Source: Shinisaurus crocodilurus (lineage: Eukaryota; Chordata; Lepidosauria; Squamata; Shinisauridae). From it: 64,000 nt of DNA. The translations under genes and the position numbers were made by a program. A model generated the notes under the pieces. That model was not told where the DNA came from. It worked only from the letters and a program-made list of their open reading frames with translations, and searched no databases. This document shows, piece after piece, positions 22,858-31,069 of this stretch. The first letter of the stretch is position 1; each line of letters opens with the position of its first letter. The DNA is taken from contig CM037878.1 of NCBI GenBank assembly GCA_021292165.1, forward strand, positions 3,534,001 to 3,598,000, read 5' to 3'.

Positions 22858-23349
22858 GCAATGGAAAAAAGGAGAGAACTAGGTTCTCAGGATGCAAAAA
22901 TCTTTATTAAAGGAGCCCGACGCGTTTCGGCCTGTGTATTTTTCAAGGCCTTCCTCAAGGGGCTGTGAATATTCAAAATACATACATTAAATTAAATTAA
23001 CTTAACTTAACATGGTTCGGACAACACATAATAAAAATACTTTCTCATTGTGTATGGAATTTCTTTACATTCTTAATAGAAATCATTTCAAAACATTTTC
23101 TTAAAAATGAGAAACAAGTACTGCTTTTTAAAAAAAGGAATACATTTTCTTTATATAAATTATAACTTACTTGTAAAAGAGTCTGCAGATTACTTCAACA
23201 ACTGATGTATTTCACTGTTTCAGTGGCTACTGAAAAAATGGATCTTTTTGAACATGATTATATTATGGTACACAGGCCGAAACGCGTCGGGCTCCTTTAA
23301 TAAAGATTTTTGCATCCTGAGAACCTAGTTCTCTCCTTTTTTCCGTTGC
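22858..23349. mobile_element. Inverted-arm element before CLDN1 exon 2 (Penelope-like UTR pair or MITE)
   Basis: About 80 bp at each end are inverted copies: GGAAAAAAGGAGAGAACTAG, then CAGGATGCAAAAATC, TTTATTAAAGGAGCC and CGACGCGTTTCGGCC. The 330-bp middle is AT-rich and non-coding. Read outward, each arm ends in AATAAAG. The minus-strand left arm also carries a CUGANGA-like and GAAAC core (22916-22960). Inverted pseudo-LTRs are known in Penelope-like elements, but a MITE is equally possible; no clear target duplication was found. Confidence 0.6.
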
Positions 23350-23393
23350 ATTTGGATGCTTATCTCCTCCTGTTTCTGTCTTTTCTTCTGCAG

Positions 23394-23558
23394 GCAGCCT
23401 GCAGGCCACCCGAGCCCTGATGGTCGCCAGCATCCTCCTGGGCCTCATTGGCTGCTTCGTCGCAATGATTGGAATGAAGTGCATGAAGTGCATGGAGGAT
23501 GACGAGGTCAAGAAGATGAGGATGGCCGTCTTCGGAGGCATCATCTTCCTCGTCTCAG
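23394..23558 (+). CDS. CLDN1: Claudin-1-like, exon 2 (TM2, cytoplasmic loop, most of TM3)
   Basis: This 165-bp exon lies between a pyrimidine-rich acceptor ending TTCTGCAG and a CAG|GTTAAA donor. It starts with the last two bases of a codon split with exon 1 and ends with the first base of a glycine codon. It encodes LQATRALMV, then transmembrane segment 2 (roughly [20 protein letters not shown]), the membrane-proximal cysteines of MKCMKC (a palmitoylation-type position in claudins), an acidic and basic loop EDDEVKKM, and the start of TM3 ([12 protein letters not shown]). It corresponds to about residues 75-129 of CLDN1. The reading frame is open throughout. An inverted-arm mobile element ends about 45 bp before the exon, so the branch point and polypyrimidine tract sit in a short unique spacer. 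Confidence 0.9.
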
Positions 23559-23974
23559 GTTAAAGAACATCTCTTTTTCTTTTCGGGGAGGTGAGCGGGT
23601 GACTCTCTCTACCAGGCCTGGGATTTTTGTTTTCTTGTGTGGACTTGGGCGTCGGCGAGGAGGATGGAAAGAGAGGGGACAGCGACAAGTGGGCCACTGG
23701 GCCAGAGTGTGTGCCACTGACCCAGACGTTGACTCCTAGGAAGTAGGGTCACAGGAGGCCAGAGCTTTGGCAGCCTTGGGGGCTGATCAATAGAAAGGTC
23801 CCAGGGGATGGTCTGAGGGCGGATGATATGGCAACCTGCCGAAGCTAGAGCAGCTCTGGGTCTGGTCAGTGCCCAGATGGGAGAGTGATGGTGAACCCCT
23901 TGTGTCCCAAGGTGGCAGACAGGCTGGGTAGAAAAGCAATAAATAATGGCTTTGCCAAGAGACAAGCCCACAAA

Positions 23975-24311
23975 AGCTGAAATCACTGGCCGCTTGGGTT
24001 GACCGGACCCCCGGGAAACCAAGCTGAAATCACTGGCCGCTTGGGTTGACCGGACCCCCGGGAAACCAAGCTGAAATCACTCACGAGCCGCTTGGGTAGA
24101 TTTCAGGGCTCTCAGCTAGTTAGTTCAGCTCGGGCTCCAGCAGAGGCCCGGTCAACCGCATGCTGCTAGCTGGGTTCCCGGCGGAGGTCCGGTCTACCCA
24201 AGCGGCTAGCTGGGTTCCCGGCGGAGGTCCGGTCTACCCAAGCGGCTCGTGAGTGATTTCAGCTTGGTTTCCCGGGGGTCCGGTCAACCCAAGCGGCCAG
24301 TGATTTCAGCT
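23975..24311. repeat. 47-bp tandem units and a perfect 79-bp inverted repeat in intron 2
   Basis: A unit starting AGCTGAAATCACTGGCC repeats at 23975, 24022 and 24069 (period 47). The stretch 24022-24100 is repeated as an exact reverse complement at 24233-24311 (79 of 79 bases by eye). The spacer contains a second tandem pair (CTAGCTGGGTTCCCGG at 24166 and 24206, period 40) that is a diverged inverted version of the same unit. Confidence 0.85.
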
Positions 24312-24372
24312 AGCTGGAGCACGCCGGGTGCTGCTACCCGGGGTTGCCGATCACAAAAGGCCTGTGGCTCAC

Positions 24373-24520
24373 GCTGGCTCGGCTTGTCTGAGCGTGGAAA
24401 GCTAAGCAGGGTCAAGCCTGGTTATTACTTGGATGGGAGACCCCTCCTCTAGTTTCCTGCATTGAGCAGGGGGTTGGACTCGATAGCCTTGTAGGCTCCT
24501 TCCAACTCTATGATCTATGA
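24373..24520 (+). mobile_element. 5S rRNA-derived SINE with CR1-type 3' tail
   Basis: It has the same structure and length as the copy at 4818: a 5S-like head with GCTAAGCAGGGTC and TACTTGGATGGGAGACC, then a CR1 tail ending CTATGATCTATGA. It lies in CLDN1 intron 2. Two full-length copies with the same junction show it is a real mobile family rather than a chance fusion. Confidence 0.8.
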
Positions 24521-24559
24521 AAAGGGAAGAGGAGCAGGCCTGCAATGCAAAGTCTGGGT

Positions 24560-24688
24560 CCGCCTTCCTCAACCTGGCACCCTCCAGATATGTCGGACTA
24601 CAGCTCCCATCACCCCCAGCCATCATGCCCAGGGATTATAGGAGATGCAGTCCAACCCATCCAGAGGGCACCAGGTCAGAGAAGGTTG
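24560..24688. mobile_element. Palindromic MITE, diverged
   Basis: It has arms of the GGCACCCTCCAGATATGTCGGACTA type with many substitutions. It lies directly after the 5S-CR1 SINE in CLDN1 intron 2. Confidence 0.65.
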
Positions 24689-25376
24689 GTCTAGGTAATT
24701 GGAAGATGCAGCTCTTGCTGGACGACTCTTGCAGGCTTAGTAAACTCCCCCCCCCCCGCCGCCCCCCGGCTTTCCTTCCTCGCCAGGCAAATAGCAGAAG
24801 GTCTGCTCCTTTTCTCTCCCTTCCAGCAAAGGGGAAGTACACAAGAGCGGAAGGAAATCTGCTCTGACTTCCTGCTAGGGCTGGCGGGGCGGGAGCAGGG
24901 AGAAACATACCCATGTGGCCTCTTTCTTCAGCTGCCAGAGCTTTAGTGTTAAATATGTGAGGGAGAAGAAAGAGGAAGAGGCCATTTAAAAGATAAGAGA
25001 AAGGGGAAGAAGGAAGGCAGCACCACTGAGCACCCCTGAAAGCAGGAAGAACCAGTTCCCACAAGAACTCCCGTTTGAAAATAATAGAAATGACTTCCAA
25101 ATAGAACTGCAAATTGTGGGGAGGGAGGAGGCAATGGCATCTTGTCTCAGTCCTACTTCCAGCAGAATTCATGTCAGCACCTCCAAGGCTCCGGTTGAAC
25201 ATGGCTGCTCCCCATCTAGTGCTACGCTGTGGTGTTTGGATGCCGCGTGACCCAAATTCCAGGTCCCGGATGCTCAGAACCATCTGCTCTCAGAAGCCCA
25301 TGACTCAACTCATCTCTGTGGGACCTGCGCCCCTACTTCTTGACTCACTTCTATCCCTTTGTCTCTTCACCTACAG

Positions 25377-25461
25377 GGTTTGCTGCCTTGGTGGCCACAT
25401 CTTGGTATGGACACGGCGTTGCTCAGGACTTCTTCAACCCTTACACGCCAGTCAACACCAG
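25377..25461 (+). CDS. CLDN1: Claudin-1-like, exon 3 (end of TM3, extracellular loop 2)
   Basis: This 85-bp exon has a CTACAG acceptor and an AG|GTAAAT donor. The first two bases complete the glycine codon begun in exon 2. It encodes FAALVATSWYGHGVAQDFF and then NPYTPVNT, ending in two bases of an arginine codon. This is the end of TM3 and most of extracellular loop 2. The loop has the usual aromatic residues, here FF where human CLDN1 has FY, followed by the conserved TPVN segment. The Clostridium enterotoxin-binding NPLVxxA motif of CLDN3 and CLDN4 is absent, as expected for CLDN1. Length and phase agree with the mammalian gene as I remember it. Confidence 0.9.
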
Positions 25462-25883
25462 GTAAATGGTCCCTTTGTGCAACAGCACTGGACTGGAGGT
25501 GTGGGGCAATTTTCTTGTTTAGTTCCAGAATCCACGAGACAAAAAGTTGTCCCCCCTGACCCACACGTACAAGATAACCAGACTTTTCTGAATTTTTAGG
25601 GGGAAATGGCAAATTTGGGAGCATTTAGCAAATTTGTTTACACTGTGTTTTGAACCTGGAACATCCCTGCCACTGAGAGATAAACTGGCCCCCAAACCAA
25701 AGATTTGGGTGGGCAGTTTACTAGGGGAAAACCCTGAAAATCTGGGGTTAAAAATGAAAAAGAGAATGCATTATTTACCTATCAATACTGACCATGATTA
25801 TATTCTTGTGGGAGAGGCAATACATAAGGGCAGATTTAAACTTTTTCACAAATAAAACCTTTGTGTCTATAAAAATGTGATTT

Positions 25884-26006
25884 AGGGCACAATCCTTTGC
25901 AAGTTTAGACAGAAAAAAAGGCCTACAACTCCCAGCATGCCCCAGCCAGCATGGCTGGGAATTGTAGGCCTTTATTCTGTCTAAACTTGCATAGGATTAC
26001 ACCTTT
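25884..26006. mobile_element. Palindromic MITE, GGCGCAATCCTATGCATG family
   Basis: A full palindrome with AAGTTTAGACAGAAAAAAAGG and its complement, in CLDN1 intron 3. Confidence 0.75.
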
Positions 26007-26029
26007 ACTTACTGGCTTTTGATCATGTG

Positions 26030-26280
26030 GAGCTGCCTTATCCCGAGTCAGTTGGTCCATCGAGCCTTGCAGTATCTCTTCCGATAGGCCAGTGTTCTCC
26101 AACCTTGGGTCCCCAGATGTTTGGGGACCCAAGGTTGGAGAACACTGCGATAGGCGGTGGCCCTCCAGGGTTTCAGATGGGAGCCTTTCTTTCCCAACTC
26201 TGTCTAGAGATGCTGTCAAAGATTGAATCTGGCACCTTCTGCAGACAAAGCCATGTGCTCCATCACTGAGCTACGGCCCT
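26030..26280 (-). mobile_element. tRNA-derived SINE interrupted by a 58-bp MITE
   Basis: The minus strand starts GGGCCGTAGCTCAGTGATGG and ends CTGACTCGGGATAAGGCAGC. The MITE at 26090-26147 sits inside with a perfect 8-bp target duplication CGATAGGC, so it is younger than the SINE. Confidence 0.75.
26090..26147. mobile_element. 58-bp internally deleted palindromic hAT MITE
   Basis: Only the outer part of both arms remains, yet it is flanked by a perfect CGATAGGC duplication (26082-26089 and 26148-26155). The short form therefore either transposed as such or shrank after insertion. Confidence 0.8.
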
Positions 26281-26669
26281 CTTATATTTGGCAAGGGAAC
26301 GTCTTTTCTCTCTTCTTCTTCTTCTCTTCTTCACTGCTTTTACTACTTTGTTTCCTGGGGGCCTTTGAAGCCGTATCAACACGGCTTACCTATAACTCCG
26401 TTAAGTGTTTGATATACATCTACCTTCCTTCTTCCACCCTGGCACTCCTCTTGAACATTCGTCCTACAGAAGAGAGTTGTTAGGCACCTTGAGCATTACT
26501 TCCTGGGTGGAAAGGCAGGGTATAAATCAAATCAATCGATCCGTGATACATAATTGTGTGATACAGCAGCGTCCAGCTTGCCTGTTAGACAGTAACTGAT
26601 TTTGACTCTGATACGGGAAGGATTTCCCCTTGGCATCCACACTGGAGTAAGGCTGGTAACTGTCTACCA

Positions 26670-26804
26670 CAGTGTTCTCCAACCTTGGGTCCCCAGATGT
26701 TTTTGGCCTACAACTCCCAGCATGCCCCAGCCAGCGTAGCTGGCTGAGGCATGCTGGGAGTTGTAGGCCAAAAACATCTGGGGACCCAAGGTTGGAGAAC
26801 ACTG
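26670..26804. mobile_element. Palindromic hAT MITE, CAGYGTTCTCCAACC family
   Basis: A 135-bp palindrome flanked by GTCTACCA and GTCCACCA (seven of eight identical). It lies in CLDN1 intron 3. Confidence 0.85.
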
Positions 26805-27360
26805 GTCCACCATAAGACCGTCTACCAAGCTTTGGTCATACATGGCTGAACTTTTGTAACCATGGAGTTAAAGTTGTTGATTCAGGCTGATGTCTTGTGA
26901 CAGAATCATACCACCTGCCTTTTCAGGTATGCAAGTTGCATTGCGAGATCAGGACCTGTGCTGTGCTTGTGGAGGCTGTGAATGACGACCATATATAGAT
27001 TCTGCCCGGGGTGTTGCTAGGCACTGAAAAGATTTCAGGGGCCAGGCCCATGGGAAACAAATCTGCATAAAATCTGCATATGCTGATTTATATAAGCAAA
27101 TTTGGAAATAATTACCAAGATTTATTTAAATTTCACAGGAGGCAAAGCCAGCCAATTAATTTCTCATGCAATTACGTAATCTCAAATAAAATAAATGATT
27201 CAATGAATTTCTGCCCTGGTCCAGATCATCCCAAACCAATGGGAAAAGTTCCCCCCCCCCCTAAGCTTACCTGCCAAGCAGGGGAAGATATTTTGGGAGG
27301 TGTTGCATCATGTGGGGAGACCTGCAATCTCTTTTCAAAACTGCCACCTGCCCATTACAT

Positions 27361-27440
27361 ATTAGTGTAATACTTTTATTAGGTCAACCAAAAGATCACC
27401 AAAAATATGCAAACTTTTGAGCTCTCCAGATCTTTTCACC
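27361..27440 (-). mobile_element. Penelope-like UTR fragment (tentative)
   Basis: The minus strand reads GCCTGGTGAAAAGATCTGG, GAGAGCTCAAAAGTTTGC and TTGGTTGACCTAATAAAAG. This resembles a repeat widespread in vertebrates in which CCTGAAGAAG..GAGCTCGAAAGC is followed by TAATAAAGG. Assignment is from memory of the pattern and is weak. Confidence 0.35.
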
Positions 27441-27840
27441 AGGCAAAAAGTTATGAAAGGCAGGGGGGGTGGGGTGGGCAGGGGAGGGGAAAAAAAACTG
27501 ATAACAGTGAAGCCATAGTACCTGCATGTTCAGAGCCCCAAGGGTCTGCAGGCGGGAAAATGAGGCTCTGCAGGTCATGTGATGGTTACAGGTTGGGCTT
27601 GGAGCTGCCGCTAGGGATGCTGGTAGCAAGAAAGGAGAAAATGTTGGATCCCCCATTTTTGAAAATATAAAGCCAGCGGTTACTCTCAGAAGTGTTTCCA
27701 TCCCGGGTAAAGCATACTGACTACCTTTGCTTTGCTGTGGAAATGTAAATGTAATTAATGATAAGCTATTGTTATTAATGATGTTAATGATTAGATGCTG
27801 CTACTCATGGTTAATTGTTCCCCGCCCCTCCTTCCCCCAG

Positions 27841-28006
27841 ATTTGAATTTGGACAAGCTCTCTTCATTGGCTGGGCAGCCGCGTCTCTGGTCATTTTGGG
27901 CGGGGCCTTCCTTTGCTGCTCTTGTCCCCGAAGAGAAACCTCCTACCCACCAACTCGGCCATACCCAAAGAGCGCTCCTCCCTCGGCTGGAAAAGATTAT
28001 GTATAA
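27841..28006 (+). CDS. CLDN1: Claudin-1-like, exon 4 (TM4, cytoplasmic tail, stop)
   Basis: The exon follows a CTTCCCCCAG acceptor; its first base completes an arginine codon. It encodes FEFGQALF at the end of extracellular loop 2, TM4 ([16 protein letters not shown]), a CCSCPR juxtamembrane cysteine cluster typical of palmitoylated claudins, and a tail rich in Ser, Thr, Pro and Tyr that ends KDYV before a TAA stop. KDYV is a class II-type PDZ ligand of the kind that binds ZO-1, ZO-2 and ZO-3. The tail is closest to CLDN1 (TSYP..RPYPK, GKDYV) and has one extra residue before GKDYV compared with my recollection of human CLDN1. Confidence 0.92.
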
Positions 28007-28709
28007 TATGGAAAGCAGATGGCATTGAAGAACCCAAAGGGACACTGCCTTACCACTGTCCTTCCGGGAGCAAAGTGTACAATTTCGGCACGCTGATCTC
28101 CCTTCCATAAAACAAACGTGTATATTTATATGATAGATATATATGTATAACCATTTCTGTTCCTGGATGGGCAGTTCATCCTTGCCCTCCCATCTGATGA
28201 GGAAGTCACAAACATGTAGAAACCCCCAGTGGAATGGCAAAAAAGCAACCAGATGTAGGGGGGGAAATGATCTCTCTCCCTTCACTGGGAGCAGAAAAGT
28301 GACAGCCACCCAAACATGTTCGCTTTTTCTCTGTTTATTTTCTTCATCTGTTTTGGCAATTGTGTACGGCTTGGCCCCCTACTTCTGCTGTCCCCATCAC
28401 CCAATCCCTTTGTATATATTTCTATATCAAGTCAACCGAAGATACCAGCGTAGCACAGGAGGCCAAATGTTCAAAATTCTTGGAGAAAGATCTGCTTGAA
28501 GAAACATTTTGAATGTGTGGAATGTAACAGAGTTTCCTTTTGTTCCCCTCCCTCCTGTAGGCACAGAAATTAGGAAACTGTGAATAATCAAGCACAGGGC
28601 CATGATGCGATTCCATCCTCTGGCCAGAGTGGGTGGGAGTCTTTGAACTTCCCCAAGATTCATGGCTAAGGAGATCCCATTCCACACAGCCACACGTAGT
28701 CCCAGGTGC

Positions 28710-28860
28710 CAGGGCTGGCCCAAGTCACTTTGCTGCTTGAGGCGAGGGACAAGATGGCATATACATCATGCAGGAAGAACGGCCAGGGGCACCACCGTTT
28801 CCCCAGCATCTGTCACCTGGGGCAGCTGCCACACTCTACCTAATGGTAGGGCTTGTCCTG
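28710..28860. mobile_element. hAT-like MITE in the CLDN1 3' UTR
   Basis: It begins CAGGGCTGGCCCAAG and ends GGTAGGGCTTGTCCTG. Flanks CCAGGTGC and CATGATGC agree in only five of eight bases, so it is old. Confidence 0.6.
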
Positions 28861-29382
28861 CATGATGCCAGGAAAACCTACCGGGGACCAGGAATCTAAC
28901 TTTGTTCAAGCTACATGCTAATTTTATCTCCGCAATATAGTCTCGCTCCCTGAATGGCCGCGGGGAAATGGTTGGCCTAAGTGCCCCAAATCTGTAGAAT
29001 GGAAATATCGCGAGACCTCATTGGGAGAATCGAATAGGGTGGAGAAGTGGGCTTGCCTGCCCTGAAGGGCCATAAATTGCAACCCATAAACTTGGTCTGT
29101 ACTTGGTCTGCAGTTGCTTCTAAAGAGATATAATAGTAAACACACACTCCAGTGTAGTTCAGTCTATATGACAAGGCTGATTTACACAGTTATCAAGGAC
29201 TTGAACACACGGCCATTCTTCACAATCCTCTGGTTGCCAAAGTGGAGAGAGCTAAGCCCGACTGCCCAGTGGCAGCGTTGCCATGCCACGCACCCTTTTG
29301 AGTCACACAACTATGTCACAAATGCAGGTGTGGGTATCTCAGCTTTGATTCTCCATAAAGCTCATGGGGTGACTGTGGTTAA

Positions 29383-29460
29383 GGCTGCACATCCATGCAC
29401 ACTTACTTGGGAGTAGGCCTCATTGACATCAGTGGGACTTACTCCTGAGGAAACACACCT
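29383..29460. mobile_element. Short dispersed repeat in the CLDN1 3' UTR
   Basis: CACACTTACTTGGGAGTAGG, CCTCATTGACATCAGTGGG and ACTTACTCCTGAGG. Confidence 0.6.
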
Positions 29461-29633
29461 CGGATCAGGCAGGATGTCCCTTCTCTCTTAATCAAAGCCT
29501 GTCTCCCTGGTTTGTGAATAGTTTGCAATATAGCCCAAATCTGCAGCTGGCCATCTGTATTAATTGGCTAAACCACCGGGGGGGGGGGGGAGACTTTTCT
29601 ATAAGGACGTTGTATAAAGTGTTAACTGTTTTC

Positions 29634-29639
29634 AATAAA
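29634..29639 (+). terminator. Candidate poly(A) signal AATAAA of CLDN1
   Basis: A canonical AATAAA is followed within 10-30 bases by a T-rich stretch with GT, as expected for a cleavage site. It is the first full hexamer I noticed downstream of the claudin stop codon. Confidence 0.5.
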
Positions 29640-29879
29640 TGTAACCTTTTTCTTTCTTTTTTTAAGAAAGCCTGTCTCCATTTTGTTACTTATTTTTTAT
29701 ACTTGTGCCTGAAGAGGGAATTAAAAAAAAAAATCAAATTTTGTTGGAAAATGACTCTTTTAACGGGTTCCTGACTACTGCAACAAAGCTGGACTGGACA
29801 GCACTAGAACTCTGGGTCATCTAAGGAACCTGATCTGCAGTAAATTAGGAAAGAGAAAAGACAAATCTTCCCAGAGGTA

Positions 29880-30545
29880 ATAGATCCACTCTTCTCTGCA
29901 CTGGTCACCTCGAATACTGTGTCCAGTTCTAGACATCACACTTTAGGAAGGATTCAGGTAAATTGGAACGAGTTCTGAGGAGGGGCAACGAAGATGATCA
30001 GGGGACTAGAAATGAAGTCATACAAGGAAAGATTGAAGGAACCGGGTAAGCTCAGCCTTGAGAAGAGAAGACTGAGGAGAGAGATGATAGCAGTTTTCAA
30101 ATACCTAAAGCAGTGTTCTCCAACCTTGGGTCCCCAGATGTTTTTGGCCTACAACTCCCAGCATGCCCCAGCATGCTGGGAGTTGTAGGCCAAAAACATC
30201 TGGGGGCCCAAGGTTGGAGAACATTGACCTAAAAGGTTGTCACACAGACGAGGGCCACAACCTGTTCTCTGTCATCCAAGACACAAAATAATGGGCTTAA
30301 GTTACAAGAAGGCAAATTTTGGTTGAACATCAGGAAGAACTTCCTAACGTTCAGAGCAGTCAGTCAATGGAATCAACTGCCCAGGGAGGTGGTGGGCTCT
30401 CCATCCCTGGAGGTATTCAAGCAGGGACTGGATGGCCACCTTCTCAGGGATGCTTTAAACTGGATTCCTGCACTGAGCAGGGGGTTGGACCTGATGGCCT
30501 CAATGGCCCCTTCCAACTCCACAAATCTCTGATTCTCATTAACTC
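29880..30545 (+). mobile_element. CR1 LINE 3' part, old, with nested MITE
   Basis: TACTGTGTCCAGTTCTAGAC, GAGGAGGGGCAACGAAGATG, TGGAATCAACTGCCCAGGGA and GAGCAGGGGGTTGGACCTGA follow the CR1 order. It is split by the palindromic MITE at 30111. The reading frame is broken. Confidence 0.85.
30111..30226. mobile_element. Palindromic hAT MITE inside an old CR1
   Basis: The palindrome has lost the centre of one arm (116 bp). It is flanked by ACCTAAAG and ACCTAAAA. The CR1 sequence reads on correctly across it. Confidence 0.85.
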
Positions 30546-30569
30546 ACAGGATTTGCTTCTACATGATAC

Positions 30570-31066
30570 GACGCGATGACAGCCATTAGTTTAGGTGGCT
30601 TTAAAGGAGGATTAGACAAAACCATGGAAGATGGGTCTATCAGTGGTTATTTCAACAGGATGGAAAGCGGAATACCGGTGGTCAATATAAGAGGTTTAAA
30701 GATGTTCATAAGGCTAATCTAAAAAAATGCAATATAAACATCGAAAACTGGGAAGCTCTGGCCCATGAACGATCTAACTGGAGGTTGGCCTTTCACAAAG
30801 GTTCCATGGACTTTGAAGAAGCCCGAGTGCAAGGTGAAAGGGAGAAACGTGCTAAGCGAAAAGCACGTCAAATGAATCCTTTACAGGACCATCTTCTATC
30901 TGGTAACCTGTGTCCTCACTGTGGGAAGCTGTGTGGATCTAGAATTGGCCTCCACAGTCACTTACGGACCCATCGCTAGAGTCTACACAATCTTTAGAAT
31001 TTCCTCCTTTTATCCCGGAAGACAATCTTACTCGGTCACGAGTGATCGCCTGATGATGATGATTTC
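30570..31066 (+). mobile_element. Non-LTR retrotransposon 3' end with C2H2 zinc finger
   Basis: The frame ending at 30979 encodes NWEALAHERSNWRLAFHKG, a basic stretch EKRAKRKARQ and a C2H2-type finger CPHCGKLCGSRIGLHSHLRTH. This layout is familiar from C-termini of some non-LTR retrotransposon polyproteins. The 3' end GTGATCGCCTGATGATGATGAT carries a GAT tail, and a similar tail occurs at 16720-16742. The clade is not certain. Confidence 0.6.
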
Positions 31067-31069
31067 AAC

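Larger units (their letters stand above)
1..23393 (+). other. Upstream flank, probably CLDN1 intron 1
   Basis: No coding exon could be recognised over 23.4 kb on either strand. The claudin first exon would be an open frame of more than 70 codons with a W-GLW-C-C signature, and no such frame is present. The region is therefore either intron 1 or includes a lost or unassembled exon 1. It is filled with the repeats listed separately. Confidence 0.5.
23559..25376 (+). other. CLDN1: CLDN1 intron 2
   Basis: This 1818-bp intron holds a perfect inverted repeat built on a 47-bp tandem unit (23975-24311), a 5S-rRNA/CR1 chimeric SINE (24373-24520) and a palindromic MITE (24560-24688). The remainder is unique sequence with a C-rich run near 24749. 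Open frames here carry no recognisable domain. Confidence 0.8.
25462..27840 (+). other. CLDN1: CLDN1 intron 3
   Basis: This 2379-bp intron contains a palindromic MITE (25884-26006), a tRNA-derived SINE with a 58-bp hAT MITE inside it (26030-26280), a full 135-bp palindromic hAT MITE (26670-26804) and a Penelope-like UTR fragment (27361-27440). No additional exon is recognisable. Confidence 0.75.
23394..29660 (+). other. CLDN1: Claudin-1-like gene body, exons 2-4 and 3' UTR (exon 1 outside or missing)
   Basis: Three exons on one strand, with AG/GT borders and compatible phases, join into one claudin reading frame that ends in a PDZ-binding KDYV. Claudins are four-pass membrane proteins that polymerise into tight-junction strands and set paracellular permeability; CLDN1 is the main epidermal barrier claudin. 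Exon lengths of 165 and 85 bp agree with my memory of mammalian CLDN1. Intron 2 is 1818 bp and intron 3 is 2379 bp. CLDN1 is favoured over CLDN7 and CLDN19 by the cytoplasmic-loop motif [10 protein letters not shown], the EFGQALF stretch after loop 2 and the tail RPYPK...GKDYV. Exon 1, which should hold the GLW-C-C claudin signature, was not found upstream in the window. Confidence 0.85.
28007..29660 (+). other. CLDN1: Probable CLDN1 3' UTR
   Basis: About 1.65 kb runs from the stop codon to the first good AATAAA with a T-rich downstream element. It contains a CAGGGCTGGCCC-type hAT MITE (28710-28860) and a short repeat of the TTACTTGGGAGTA family (29383-29460). I saw no stronger canonical signal before 29634, but weak or variant signals nearer the stop codon (around 28105 or 28580) could be used. 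The length is inferred, since there is no transcript evidence. Confidence 0.55.

Noticed and set aside
23975..24311. Regularly spaced 47-bp repeats as a CRISPR array
   Set aside because: The units are contiguous without spacers, partly inverted, and lie in an intron of a vertebrate gene.
24636..25283. 215-codon minus-strand frame in CLDN1 intron 2
   Set aside because: It overlaps a palindromic MITE and a homopolymer run, and no domain is seen.
23394..28006. Assignment of the gene to CLDN7 or CLDN19
   Set aside because: GGIIF and SWYGH recall CLDN7, but the cytoplasmic loop ([10 protein letters not shown]), EFGQALF and the RPYPK...GKDYV tail fit CLDN1 better. This is a judgement from memory; a phylogeny would settle it.
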